A program made the position numbers and the translations under genes. From Alphaproteobacteria bacterium PA2 (GTDB taxonomy: Bacteria; Pseudomonadota; Alphaproteobacteria; Caulobacterales; Caulobacteraceae), in the NCBI GenBank assembly GCA_002256425.1, contig NKIZ01000001.1, positions 3,135,001 through 3,199,000 of the forward strand: a DNA stretch of 64,000 nt, read 5' to 3'. The notes beneath the pieces were generated by a model. It saw only the letters and a list, made by a program, of their open reading frames with translations. It ran no database searches and was not told the DNA's origin. Shown here piece after piece: positions 46,004 through 55,600 of the stretch. The number at the start of each line of letters is the position of its first letter. Position 1 is the first letter of the stretch.

Positions 46004-46780
46004 TCAGATCCCGGCGTACCACTCATAGCCGCGGTCTTCCCAGAAGCCGCCATTGCCGCCGCCGATGGACTTGAAGTCCGACACAGCCTCGATCCGCGCG
46101 ATGTACTTGGCCTGCTTGTAGCCCAGCTGGCGCTCGACCCGCAGGCGCAGGGGGGCTCCGTGGGCGACGGGCAGGACGGCGTCATTCATCCGGTAGGCCA
46201 GTATGGTCTGGGGATGGTAGGCGTCGATCAGGTCAATGCTCTCATAGTACTGGTTTGACCCGTCCATGGCTTCGCCCAGGGTGTCGAAGCAGTGGAAGAC
46301 CAGATAGCGGGCCTCCCTCTGCAGGCCGACCTTGTCCAGCAGGGGACCCAGGCGGGCGCCGGTCCACTTGCCGATGGAGGACCAGCCCTCCACGCAGTCG
46401 TGCCGGGTGATCTGGGAGCGGGACGGCAGGGCGCGGATTTCAGCCAGGGTCAGCTCCATGGGGTGGTCCACCAGGCCGTCAATCTTCAGCCGGTAGTCGG
46501 CAAAGCCCGCCGTGAGATGCTCGCGATAGGCCTTGTCTCCGGGACTGATCGAGCCATTGGCCTTGAAGTCCTTCGAAATGTCCGCAGCCGTGAATTCCCT
46601 GGCCAGGGCCTTGCGGTCGATCAGGGCCCTGTGGACCCGGCGGTTCAGACCTTCGGCTTTGAGCAGGGTCTTCTGGACGCCGGGGCTGTCATTGATTTTG
46701 TCGCAGGCGGCGAGCCAGAGGCCGGCCATGCTGGCGGCGACGCCCTTGATCCAGCCGCGGCGGTGGAGGACTTCGGTCAT
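46004..46780 (-). CDS. Molybdopterin-dependent oxidoreductase (sulfite oxidase fold)
   Basis: A 258-residue periplasmic oxidoreductase of the sulfite oxidase/YedY fold. The molybdenum ligand Cys is in RHDCVEGWSSIGKWTG. The block HGAPLRLRVERQLGYKQAKYI is the family's C-terminal signature. The N-terminus has HRRGWIKGV followed by LWLAAC, which could be a twin-arginine signal and a lipobox-like site. Its start overlaps the stop of the cytochrome b gene (ATGA), so the two form one unit. The physiological substrate is unknown. Confidence 0.88.
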   Translation of the reverse strand: MTEVLHRRGWIKGVAASMAGLWLAACDKINDSPGVQKTLLKAEGLNRRVHRALIDRKALAREFTAADISKDFKANGSISPGDKAYREHLTAGFADYRLKIDGLVDHPMELTLAEIRALPSRSQITRHDCVEGWSSIGKWTGARLGPLLDKVGLQREARYLVFHCFDTLGEAMDGSNQYYESIDLIDAYHPQTILAYRMNDAVLPVAHGAPLRLRVERQLGYKQAKYIARIEAVSDFKSIGGGNGGFWEDRGYEWYAGI

Positions 46781-47610
46781 GCGGCGTCTCCTTCGACTTC
46801 GATGGCGTAGCGGCCGGTAATCATGGATCTCATGCTGTTGAAAAAGCCCACCACGAACACCAGGGCGACGTGGATCACGATGAAGAGGACGATCAGGCCT
46901 GCGCAGATGAAGTGAAGCGTCCGGGCCGACTGGCGGCCGCCGAACACCTCCACCAGCCAGGGCTGCCAGGCGTTGACCGCCGGCGACATGGTCAGGCCGG
47001 TGAGGATCATCAGGGGCAGGACCCCGAAGATCACCGCCAGATAGGTGAACTTCTGGATGACGTTATAGCGCCGCGCCTCCTCCCCCTTGGGGAAGCGCAG
47101 GCGGGCATGGTCGATGATCTCGTGCCACAGGTGTTTGCGGGTCAGCTGGTCGGGTGTGGGCAGAAGGTCGCGCTTGATATGGCCGTTCAGCAGGTTGCCG
47201 ATCACATAGAAGGCGCCGTTCAGGACGAAGACCCAGGCGAAGAAGAAGTGCCAGTGGCGGCCATAGACCAGGGCGCGATAGCTCGGCAGGGTGGCCCAGG
47301 ATGGAAAGCCCCGGGGTTCGCGGGCGCCGACCTTGCCGGAATAGCCGAACAGGCCGGTGGTGTTGAAGGCGAGGTCGCCGATCTTGGTGACGCCTATGGT
47401 GGTTTCACCCTGGGTGACCGCGCCCATGCGCAGCCAGGGCTCTTCGAAGGTCGACTTGTGTCCCCAATAGAGGGCGGGGTGGGCGTTGAAGATCTGCAGG
47501 CCGCTCATCAGCAGCAGGCATATGGCCAGGACATTCAGCCAGTGGCTGATCCGCACCACCACTGTGTGGCGATAGGTCAGCACCTTGGTGACCGACTTCT
47601 TGTCTGCCAT
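46777..47610 (-). CDS. Cytochrome b (b561/thiosulfate reductase type) subunit
   Basis: A 277-residue membrane protein with four to five hydrophobic helices. Candidate haem ligands are the His residues in VVRISHWLNVLAI, GRHWHFFFAWVFVLNG and LHFICAGLIVLFIVIHVALV. This is the cytochrome b561-domain type found in formate, thiosulfate and Ni-Fe hydrogenase partners. It would pass electrons between quinones and the coupled molybdopterin enzyme, taking the place that MsrQ holds beside MsrP. Confidence 0.87.
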   Translation of the reverse strand: MADKKSVTKVLTYRHTVVVRISHWLNVLAICLLLMSGLQIFNAHPALYWGHKSTFEEPWLRMGAVTQGETTIGVTKIGDLAFNTTGLFGYSGKVGAREPRGFPSWATLPSYRALVYGRHWHFFFAWVFVLNGAFYVIGNLLNGHIKRDLLPTPDQLTRKHLWHEIIDHARLRFPKGEEARRYNVIQKFTYLAVIFGVLPLMILTGLTMSPAVNAWQPWLVEVFGGRQSARTLHFICAGLIVLFIVIHVALVFVVGFFNSMRSMITGRYAIEVEGDAA

Positions 47611-47747
47611 TCCGTTCTCCCCCGAACTTCCTGATCATGCCCCAGTCTACCCGGTCAGGGCGGAGGCTGACGACCATCACTATCAACGCTTCGTATGACA
47701 ATGGATATTGGTTACACGATGCCGTGCAGGATTTTGGGGGTGCGGTG

Positions 47748-48677
47748 ATGGGGCAAGCGGTCGAGGTCTGGAGCGGGGGCGCCAACACCTGGGAAAGCGA
47801 CGAAATGGGCCACCTGAACGTCAGGTTCTGGGTCGCCAAGTCGCTGGAGGCCCTGGGGGGCCTGGCCCGGGTTCTGGGCATGCCGGAGGCTTTTTCCGCC
47901 GAGGCCGGCGCGACCCTGGTGGTCCGCGAGCAGCACATGCGCTTCCTGCGGGAGGCCCGGGCCGGCATGTCCCTGACCGCCCAGGGCTCGGTGATCGAGA
48001 TGGGCGAGACCGACGCCCGCCTGCTGATCGTGCTGCATCATCTGTCAGGCGAGCCGGCCGCCACCTTCCAGACGGTGGTTTCCCACGTTACAGCCGGTGA
48101 CCTTAAACCCTTCCCCTGGCCAAGGAGGGTGCTGGAGGCCGCCGCAACCATCACAGCGCCGGTTCCCGCCCATGCCGCCGCCCGCAGTATCGATCTCTCG
48201 CCGGTAACCACCATGGCCAGCCTGGCCCGGGCCGAGGCCCTTGGGCTCCAGCGCATAGGCCTTGGAACCATCCAGGCAACCGAGCTGGATGTCTTCGGGC
48301 GGATGCGGGGGGAAATGCTGGTGGGCCGGATTTCAGACGGCGTCTCGCGCCTGTTCGGCAATGACCGGCCCGGCCCCGCTCTGGCGGCCGGTGAGGCCCC
48401 GAAGCGGATCGGCGGCGCTGTCCTGGAATACCGGATCGTCCACCATGATTGGCCCCGGGCCGGGGATCATGTGGAGATCCGCTCAGCCCTGGCGGAAGTG
48501 ACGCCCCGCATCCGCCGGGTCATGCACTGGATGGTGGATCCGGTTAGCGGCAAGCCCTGGGGCAGCACCGAGGCGGTGACCATCAGCTTTGACCTGGACG
48601 CCCGCAAGGCCGTGGACATCAGCCCGGAAGCCATGGCCGAGATGAACACAAAGGCTGTGCCTGGCCTCGGTCTTTAG
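47748..48677 (+). CDS. Acyl-CoA thioesterase family protein (double hotdog)
   Basis: A 309-residue protein built from two hotdog domains. The first has TWESDEMGHLNVRFWVAKS, matching the D/E-MGHxNVxxY type helix of 4-hydroxybenzoyl-CoA-like thioesterases. The second has TELDVFGRMRGEMLVGRISD and TEAVTISFDLDARKAV. I chose ATG 47748, which follows GGGGG; an in-frame ATG at 47637 would add 37 residues with no family similarity. The substrate is not known. Its TAG overlaps the TAA of the convergent hydrolase. Confidence 0.75.
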   Translation: MGQAVEVWSGGANTWESDEMGHLNVRFWVAKSLEALGGLARVLGMPEAFSAEAGATLVVREQHMRFLREARAGMSLTAQGSVIEMGETDARLLIVLHHLSGEPAATFQTVVSHVTAGDLKPFPWPRRVLEAAATITAPVPAHAAARSIDLSPVTTMASLARAEALGLQRIGLGTIQATELDVFGRMRGEMLVGRISDGVSRLFGNDRPGPALAAGEAPKRIGGAVLEYRIVHHDWPRAGDHVEIRSALAEVTPRIRRVMHWMVDPVSGKPWGSTEAVTISFDLDARKAVDISPEAMAEMNTKAVPGLGL

Positions 48678-49555
48678 AGATTGCGCAGGACCTCGACCAC
48701 CAGGTCGGGCCGCTCCATGGGCAGGAAGTGGCTGGTTCCGGGGACCACCTCGACCATGACCTTGCCGGACCTGGTCAGTATGGGCTCGGGTCCTTCAAGA
48801 CGGCAGGTCGAGCCGTTCTCCGCCCGGAGAATGCGGATCGGAATGTTCAGGAGGTCAAAGGCCGCATAGGGCTCATGGCCCTGGGCGGTGAAGTTCGAGG
48901 CCTCCCAGGCAGGGGCGCATGTCAGGGCGACATCGCCGTCGGAGGTGTCGGCAAAGCCATCCTCTACATAATCTACCAGCATGGCTTCGGACCAGGACCG
49001 GAAGGCGCCGCGTCCGCGATAGGCCTCGACGGCCGCCGCCTTGGTGGGAAATGACGGACGCCGCTTGCGGGCGCCGACCGCCAGGGGGCTGTCATTGAGG
49101 CTGTCGCGGTTCATGCCGGCCAGGACGTCCGGCGACATGATCACCGGATCGAACAGGGCCAGGGCCCTCACCCGCTCCGGCCGCGCGGCGGCGGCCAGCA
49201 GACTCGAGGCGCCGCCCATGGAATGTCCGGCCAGGACAGCGTTTTCCAGGTCCAGGGCGTCAATGACGGCGGTGAGGTCCTCCCCCACATCTCGCCAGGA
49301 ATCCCGCGGCTGGCTGGCGTCGGCGGGCAGATGCGACAGGCCGTGGCCCCTCTGGTCGACTATCAGGACCCGCAGGCTGTCGCCCAGGGGTTCGAGAATG
49401 GAACGGTAGGTCCGGGCGTTAAAGCCGTTGGCATGGGAGAAGACGATGTCGATGGGACGATCGGCCGGCCCGAACTCATAGGCCGTGGTCTCGCCGCCCC
49501 TCTGCGGTATGGCGATCAACCGGGGCCGCAGGCGGCTGTTGTCCGTGGACGTCAT
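48674..49555 (-). CDS. Alpha/beta hydrolase
   Basis: A 293-residue soluble alpha/beta hydrolase. Motifs are DIVFSHANGFNA (oxyanion hole HxNG), VLIVDQRGHGLSH, the nucleophile elbow AVLAGHSMGGASSLL and the late catalytic His in VVPGTSHFLPMERPD. A helical cap lies between about residues 140 and 210. Substrate unknown; esterase or epoxide hydrolase-like. It overlaps the thioesterase stop by 4 bp. Confidence 0.88.
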   Translation of the reverse strand: MTSTDNSRLRPRLIAIPQRGGETTAYEFGPADRPIDIVFSHANGFNARTYRSILEPLGDSLRVLIVDQRGHGLSHLPADASQPRDSWRDVGEDLTAVIDALDLENAVLAGHSMGGASSLLAAAARPERVRALALFDPVIMSPDVLAGMNRDSLNDSPLAVGARKRRPSFPTKAAAVEAYRGRGAFRSWSEAMLVDYVEDGFADTSDGDVALTCAPAWEASNFTAQGHEPYAAFDLLNIPIRILRAENGSTCRLEGPEPILTRSGKVMVEVVPGTSHFLPMERPDLVVEVLRNL

Positions 49556-49793
49556 CGTGTGTCTCCCTCACCTAGCTATAGCAAGGTCACGGAGTTGGGC
49601 TAGGGGACCGGGCTGCAACTCAGGACGGCGCCCCGGCAGGCGGGCCCATGCGGGGATGAAAAAAGTGATCACGAAACCGTGAAAAGGTGACTTGTGCCGC
49701 CGTTTCTTCGGCGCATAGTCCTCCTGCCCTCGCGCCCCGCCATTGGCGGATCGGGAGCGGCGCCCCACCTTCGTTTCCTTCAGGAACAAGCAC

Positions 49794-50120
49794 ATGAACA
49801 CGTCTATTCTTCGCAAGCTGATGGTCGCCGGCGTCGCCGTGGCCGCCCTGTCCGTCTCCGCATGCAGCAAGCCCGCCGAGAAGGCCGCTGAAGCTGCTGC
49901 CGAAACGGCGACCGAAGCCGCCGCCACCGCGACGGACGCCGCCCAGACCGCTGCTGACGCCGCCGCTGACGCCTCCAAGGCCGCCTCGGACGCCGCCGCA
50001 GCGCCAGCTGCAGCTACGGAAGCCGCTGCGGGCGCCGTCGCCGGCGCGGCAGACGCCACCGCCAAGGCTGCGGACGCCACCAAGGCCGCTGCAGAATCCA
50101 TGGCTCCGGCCAAGCACTAG
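49794..50120 (+). CDS. Alanine-rich lipoprotein
   Basis: A 108-residue predicted lipoprotein. The signal sequence ends in the lipobox LSVSAC. The mature part is almost only Ala with regularly placed Asp, Glu, Thr and Lys, in near-repeats such as AADAT and AAEAA, and should form a long helix or coiled coil. This resembles small envelope lipoproteins that span the periplasm, but no homologue is recognised. AGGA precedes the ATG. A rho-independent terminator follows, so it is a monocistronic gene. Confidence 0.82.
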   Translation: MNTSILRKLMVAGVAVAALSVSACSKPAEKAAEAAAETATEAAATATDAAQTAADAAADASKAASDAAAAPAAATEAAAGAVAGAADATAKAADATKAAAESMAPAKH

Positions 50121-50143
50121 CCCTTACAGGGCTTCACGACCGG

Positions 50144-50172
50144 AAGGGCCGCTCCTTGTGGGCGGCCCTTTT
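50144..50172 (+). terminator. Rho-independent terminator of the lipoprotein gene
   Basis: AAGGGCCGC and GCGGCCCTT pair around a 9-base loop, followed by TTTT overlapping the stem end. It lies 24 bp after the stop codon. Confidence 0.88.
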
Positions 50173-50203
50173 CATTTGAAGCCCATGGCGCCATGGGTCA
50201 GCC

Positions 50204-52030
50204 ATGAGCGCGGACGACACCCTTCTCGACTGGTCGCCAGAGGGCGAGCCGAGGTCGCGCCTCTATGGGGATGTCTACTTCTCGGCCGAGGACGGACTGA
50301 GTGAGGCGCGGACGGTTTTCCTGCAGGGCTGCGACCTGCCCCGGGGGTGGAGCGGCCGCCAGCACTATGTGGTCGGGGAGCTGGGCTTCGGGACCGGCCT
50401 GAACATTCTGGCCCTGCTGGACCTCTGGCGAGCAAACCGGCCCGATCAGGGGCGGCTCTCGGTCTTTTCAATTGAAGCCCATCTCATGTCGCAGGAGGAG
50501 GCCCGCCGAGCCCTCAGCCGGTGGCCGGAACTGTCTGACCTGGCCGGAGAGCTACTGGCCCAATGGCCGCGGACCCGCAGCGGGCGACATCGCATTGAGA
50601 TGCCAGAGCTGGGCGTGACGATCGACCTGGCCCTCATGGAGGTCTCCCAGGCCCTGGAGGGTTGGCTGGGCCGCGCCGACGCCTGGTTCCTCGATGGATT
50701 TTCGCCAGCCCTGAACCCGGCCATGTGGAGCGACGAGGTGCTGGCTCTTGTCGCCGCCCGAACGTCGCCCGGAGGACTTGCGGCGACCTTCACCGTCGCG
50801 GGGCAGGTGCGGCGGGGGCTGCAGGCGGCAGGCTTTGCGGTGGAGAAACGGCCGGGCTTCGGGCGGAAACGCGAGCGGCTGGAGGCCATCATGCCCGGCG
50901 AAGGGCCGGTGGTCGGATCCATGCCGCGGATTGCCATCATCGGCGCGGGAATTGCCGGGGCCTCAGTCAGCCGCGCCCTCACCGCCCTTGGGGCCAGGCA
51001 TCAGGTCTTTGATTTCGGGGGACCGGGCGCCGCAGCCTCGGGCAATCCAGCGGCGCTTGTGACACCCCGCCTGGACGCCGGCCTGGGCCCGGTGGCCCGC
51101 CTGACCACCCAGGCCTTCCTGCGGTCCCGCGACCTTTACCGCCAGACCGCCGGCGCCGTCATTGATCAGGGTGTCCTGCAGCTGGCCGTGGGCGAGCGCG
51201 ACGCCGGGCGCTTTGGGAAGGTTGCAGCCTCAGACCTCTTCGCCCCCGGCGACCTTGAAATCCTGACCAGCGACCAGTCTTCAGACCAGCTCGGCGAACC
51301 GACTGCCCTGTCTGGTCTGAACCTGGCCAGCGCCCTGGTCATCCGCCCGCAGGCCGTAATGACCGCCTGGCTTGCCCCTTGCCTGCAGCAGAAAGTGGCG
51401 GTGCTTGAGCAGGTTGATAAGGGATGGCGGCTGATTGGTGACGCCGGCGAAAGCCTTGGTGAGTTCGAGGCCGTGATCCTGGCCGGCGGGCAGGACAGCT
51501 TGAACCTGGCGCCTGACCTGGATCTGCGGCCCGTGCGGGGCCAGGCGACATGGGTGAAGACCGACGAGCCGGTGGGGGCGGCGGCCTGGGGCGGCTATCT
51601 GGTCCCGACGATTGACGGCCTGCTGTTCGGCGCGACCCACGACCGGGGCGATGGGCAGAAGGACGTCCGGCCCGGGGATCAGACCCGCAATCTGGAAGCA
51701 CTTGGCCTGGCGCGTCCGGACCTGGCGGGGCGGCTGGCGCGGGGCGAACTTCAGAACCGGGCGGCCGTGCGCGCAACAACCGCCGACAGCCTGCCCCTGG
51801 CCGGTCCGTCAGCCAGGGACGGGCTTTACCTGCTGTGCGGCCTGGGATCCCATGGCTTTTCCTTCGGGCCGGTCATGGGCGAGCATGTAGCCGCCCTGGT
51901 CATCGGGGCGCCATCGCCCCTTTCAGCCGAGGCCGCCGCCCTGATCGACCCCGACCGGTTCCGACGGCGAGAGGAAAGGCGTGGTCGTATTCCGACCAAT
52001 ATTCGGGCTGACATTCCTGACGTCGTGTAA
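50204..52030 (+). CDS. mnmC: MnmC, bifunctional tRNA wobble-uridine modification enzyme
   Basis: A 608-residue fusion. The N-terminal methyltransferase (about 1-235) has the SAM motif GELGFGTGLNILAL and DAWFLDGFSPALNPAMW. The C-terminal FAD oxidase (about 245-600) starts with IAIIGAGIAGASVSRAL and ends with LYLLCGLGSHGFSFGP. It converts cmnm5(s2)U to mnm5(s2)U at tRNA position 34 in two steps. Gene length and domain order match the E. coli enzyme. It is followed after 15 bp by a DUF6491 gene. Confidence 0.94.
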   Translation: MSADDTLLDWSPEGEPRSRLYGDVYFSAEDGLSEARTVFLQGCDLPRGWSGRQHYVVGELGFGTGLNILALLDLWRANRPDQGRLSVFSIEAHLMSQEEARRALSRWPELSDLAGELLAQWPRTRSGRHRIEMPELGVTIDLALMEVSQALEGWLGRADAWFLDGFSPALNPAMWSDEVLALVAARTSPGGLAATFTVAGQVRRGLQAAGFAVEKRPGFGRKRERLEAIMPGEGPVVGSMPRIAIIGAGIAGASVSRALTALGARHQVFDFGGPGAAASGNPAALVTPRLDAGLGPVARLTTQAFLRSRDLYRQTAGAVIDQGVLQLAVGERDAGRFGKVAASDLFAPGDLEILTSDQSSDQLGEPTALSGLNLASALVIRPQAVMTAWLAPCLQQKVAVLEQVDKGWRLIGDAGESLGEFEAVILAGGQDSLNLAPDLDLRPVRGQATWVKTDEPVGAAAWGGYLVPTIDGLLFGATHDRGDGQKDVRPGDQTRNLEALGLARPDLAGRLARGELQNRAAVRATTADSLPLAGPSARDGLYLLCGLGSHGFSFGPVMGEHVAALVIGAPSPLSAEAAALIDPDRFRRREERRGRIPTNIRADIPDVV

Positions 52031-52045
52031 TTGGAGGAAACTGGG

Positions 52046-52435
52046 ATGACCTTCTCCCGCACCCTGCTGGCCTTGCTGGCCACTGCGGCCCTGACAACGC
52101 CAGTCGCAGCGGCCGAGACCGCCAGCAAGCCGGCGCCCCGGGCCTGCTTCCGACCTGACAATATCCAGAACTTCAGCGCCCCTGATGAGAAGACGGTCTA
52201 TCTGCGGGTCAACCGCAAGGAGGTCTATCGCCTCGATCTGATGGGTCCCTGCCCGGACGTCGACTGGGCCTGGGAGATCGCCCTGCAGAACCGTGGCTCG
52301 TCCTGGGTCTGCTCCGCCATGGACGCCACCGTGCTGGTCAAGACGCCCATCGGACCCCAGCGCTGCGTGGTGGACCGGATGACCAAGGTCTCGCCGGAAG
52401 AGGTCGCGGCCCTGCCCAAACGCAGCCGGCCCTAG
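52046..52435 (+). CDS. DUF6491 family exported protein
   Basis: A 129-residue protein with a signal peptide (about 1-22, LLALLATAALTTPVAAA). The mature block has CFRPDNIQNFSAPDEKTVYLRV, YRLDLMGPCPDVDWAWEIAL and a final Cys pair around VCSAMDA and QRCVVD, as in DUF6491. Four cysteines suggest disulfides. GGAGG lies before ATG 52046; an upstream TTG at 52031 is weaker. Its stop overlaps the first bases of the intergenic repeat. Confidence 0.78.
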   Translation: MTFSRTLLALLATAALTTPVAAAETASKPAPRACFRPDNIQNFSAPDEKTVYLRVNRKEVYRLDLMGPCPDVDWAWEIALQNRGSSWVCSAMDATVLVKTPIGPQRCVVDRMTKVSPEEVAALPKRSRP

Positions 52436-52545
52436 AGCGCGTTCCCTTTAGACGGAATCGTCTAAAGGGTAAAACTGCGCTCTAATTCAAAGGCTTAGAG
52501 CACGCTTGTCGCGATAACCGGTTCCCACTTATCGCTGCGTGCTCT
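52434..52545. repeat. Structured two-hairpin intergenic repeat, copy A
   Basis: Two hairpin modules lie in tandem. Module 1: AGAGCGC and GCGCTCT enclose CCCTTTAGACG and its exact reverse complement around GAAT, giving a central GAATC (a CcrM GANTC site). Module 2: AGAGCACGC and GCGTGCTCT enclose GCGATAA and TTATCGC around CCGGTTCCCAC. Long intergenic repeats linked to GANTC sites are known in Caulobacter relatives. A second, inverted copy lies at 62137-62244. Confidence 0.85.
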
Positions 52546-52573
52546 AGGGCCAGGACGCAAAAAAGAAAGCGCG

Positions 52574-52606
52574 CAAAGAAAAAGGGGCGCTCCGAAGAGC
52601 GCCCCT
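52574..52606 (-). terminator. Rho-independent terminator of the TonB receptor gene
   Basis: On the minus strand GGGGCGCTC and GAGCGCCCC pair around the tetraloop TTCG and are followed by TTTTTCTTT. It lies 26 bp after the stop codon. Confidence 0.93.
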
Positions 52607-52631
52607 GATCCTTAAGTCCGACTGATCGGGC

Positions 52632-55600
52632 CTAGAACTGCTTCTTGATGCCAACCTTGATCACCCGGCCGAGCGGGTTACCGTTGGTTACATCGTAGTT
52701 GTAGAAGCTCTGGGCGAAGGGCGGATCAGCATCCAGCAGGTTCTGGACGCTGAGGGTGCCCTTGGAGTCCAGCGGCAGGTCGACGCTGAGGGTCACGTCC
52801 GACTGCCAGAAGTCTTCCAGCTTGCCGACGCTCTCATAGACACCGCTGGAGTAGTTGTAGCGGCAGTCAGCCGTCGCACCGGCGCTGGCGTCGCCAAGGC
52901 AGACCGGACCAGCCAGGGTGGTGCCTTCACGATAGAGCAGCTGATAACGCAGGTTCCAGTTGGAGCCGGCGACGTTCACGAAGCCGTTCGCACGGACCTT
53001 GGGGAAGGAATAGAATTCCCCGGTGAGGTCGTGCTTGCCGGCGCGGTCGATCGCAGGCGCGATGATCACGGACGGATCTTCCAGCAGGGTCGTGGCGGTC
53101 CGGTTGTATTCCTTCAGCAGGGTCGCTTCACCGCCAACCGAAACCCGGGTGTCGTGGAAGTCGAAGCCAAAGAAGTTGTCCCAGTCATACTGAGCCCGCA
53201 GGTCGTAACCCGAGGTCTTGGTATTCTGACCGTTCACGATCTTGATGGTTTCCACCAGAACGTTGGCCTGCGAGCAGGCGCCGACGAAGACAAACCGGGC
53301 TGCGAAGGCCGGCTTGGCGCAGTTCGCCGCGTTGATGGCGGCATAGAGCTGGCTGGCGTCTTCGGTGATCAGTTCCTTGCGGAAGTCGAAGGTCCAGTAG
53401 TCAACCGAGGCCGAGAAACCGCCATAGTTGACCAGGACGCCGAAGTTGCCGGTCTTGGCAGTTTCCGGTTCCAGACCCGGATTGTTCTGGGTCACGGCTG
53501 CGCGGTACTGGCCGCCCAGCTGACGAACGCCCTTGGTGCTGCCAGGGGTAAGAGCCGCCTGACCGGGAGCCCGGAAGGTGGTGCCGCCCGAAGCGCGGAA
53601 GGCCAGCCAGTCCAGAGCCTGCCAGCGAGCCGACAGACGGGGATTGGTGGTGGTTCCGACCCGGCCGCCGAAGTCTTCGTGACGGAGAGCGGCGCTGACC
53701 TCGAGGTTGTCGAGGATGGGCAGCTTCAGTTCGCCGAAGACGGCGCCGACGCGGCGGTCGACATCATAGTCGCCCTGGGCGCCGAAGAAGACGAAGGGTC
53801 CGGTCGGGTCCGTGCACTTGCCTTGCTGGCCATCGATGGAGTCAACGCACGGGGTCGCCTGAACGTCGCCGAGGTCGGACCAGTCATCGATATTGCGCTC
53901 GAAACGCCACTGGGCGCCGGCCGCCCAGCCGATATTGCCGCCGGGAAGGGCGATCTTGGATTCACCGCTGATCACCGCGTCAGCCACCAGGATCTGGTTG
54001 GTGCGGACGTTGGTGTAGGTGCCGTAGAGCCAGTTCTTCATCTGCGGGTCATTGGCCACAGACGCGACATAGAACGGGTTGGTAGCGCCCGTGATCGCGC
54101 TGGCGGCGATGCCGTTGGAGAAGGGGTTCAGCCACTTGCAGTTACCAACGCCGGGGGTGCCGGTCCGGTAATCGCAGCCGGGGCCGCCAAGGCCGTTGAA
54201 GGCGCGCTGGATGCGGTTCACCAGCAGGTCATTGGTGGTCACAATGCCCTGGTTTTCCATGAAGGTCAGGGCGGTGTCCCACTTGACGCCGTCGAGCATG
54301 CCGCCGTCGAACTTGCCGTGCAGCCCGCCGGAAATCCGGTACTGGGTCTGCTCGATGTCCTGGTGGTCAGCGCCGTCGGAATTCAGCGGGTGGCCTTCAA
54401 CACCGATCAGACGCCAGGAAGCCTGGCTGGTGGTGACGCCGGCCGCCATGGCGGCGCACTGGGCGGCCGTCAGAGGGGCTGCGCAGTTGGTGCGCAGGGC
54501 GATCAGGCCAGGATTGGTGGCCGGGATGAAGTAACGCGACTGGCCATTGAAGCCAGCGGCCACCGAGGCGCCCGAGGTGCCGCCATTGATGGTCGGGGTC
54601 GGGAACTGGGTGGTCAGGTTGGCCGGCGAAATACGCTGATCCGGAACGGCATTGCGGTTCCAGGCCACTTCGCCGTGGAAGCCGATATTGTCAGACAGGT
54701 CGAAGTTCAGTTCCGAATAGAGCTGATAGTGATGCTCTTCGTTCACCAGGTCGTTGAAGTGGGTGAACTGATAGCGGCACAGGGCCGCATTGCCGGCTGC
54801 CGTGGTGGTCGGCTTGAGACCGCCCGTCAGGAGCTGGGAGCCCAGTTCGTTACAGCCATTGTCCCGGAAGAGGGTGGCGCCGGTCGCCGTACCATAGGTT
54901 CCGGGGCTCGCAGAGCCGGACCAGCCGCCGTAGAAAACGGATTCGAAAGGCACCCGGGCGAAGTCACGGTCGTCAACAGCCAGGCGGCCGCGGTCGCGGA
55001 GACCGGCGGTGATCAGGAAGTTGCCGTTATCGAACTGGTGGCCATAGGCGAGGCTGGCGTCCCAGTCTCCGCTGGAGTCCTGGATGAAGCCGTAGTTGGC
55101 GTTGAACTCGAAGCCGTTCAGGTCCTTGCGGGTGATGAAGTTCACCACGCCGGCGACGGCGTCAGAGCCGTAGGTCGCGGCGGCGCCGTCCTTGAGGATT
55201 TCGATACGGCCGATGGCCGCGGTGGGCATGAAGTTCAGGTCCGCGCCGCCGCCCTGGAAGGCTGCAGCCGTGGTGTCGGCCAGACGACGGCCGTTCATGA
55301 GGACCAGGGTGCGCGAGGAACCCAGACCACGAAGATTGATGGAGGCCGTGCCGGCGCCGCCGTTGTAGCGGTTGCTTTCGCCGAGCGAAGACTGGGCTGC
55401 GGTAAGGGTCTTCACCAGCTGGACGACGCTGGGCGCGCCCTGCTTGGCCAGTTCCTGCTGGCCGAAGACGTCAACCGGCTGAGCCGCTTTTTCAGAAGAA
55501 CCGGCGATGAATGAGCCGGTGACGACAACCTCGGATACGGTTGCGTCCGCCGCCTTGTCGTCAGCCGCAAGTGCTTGGCTGCTGAGGCCCATGGCGAGCA

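Noticed and set aside
53031-55514. An 827-codon open frame antisense to the TonB receptor
   Set aside because: It mirrors the receptor gene exactly, has low-complexity Gly/Val/Ala composition, no recognisable domain and no ribosome site. It is a by-product of GC-rich codon use on the other strand.
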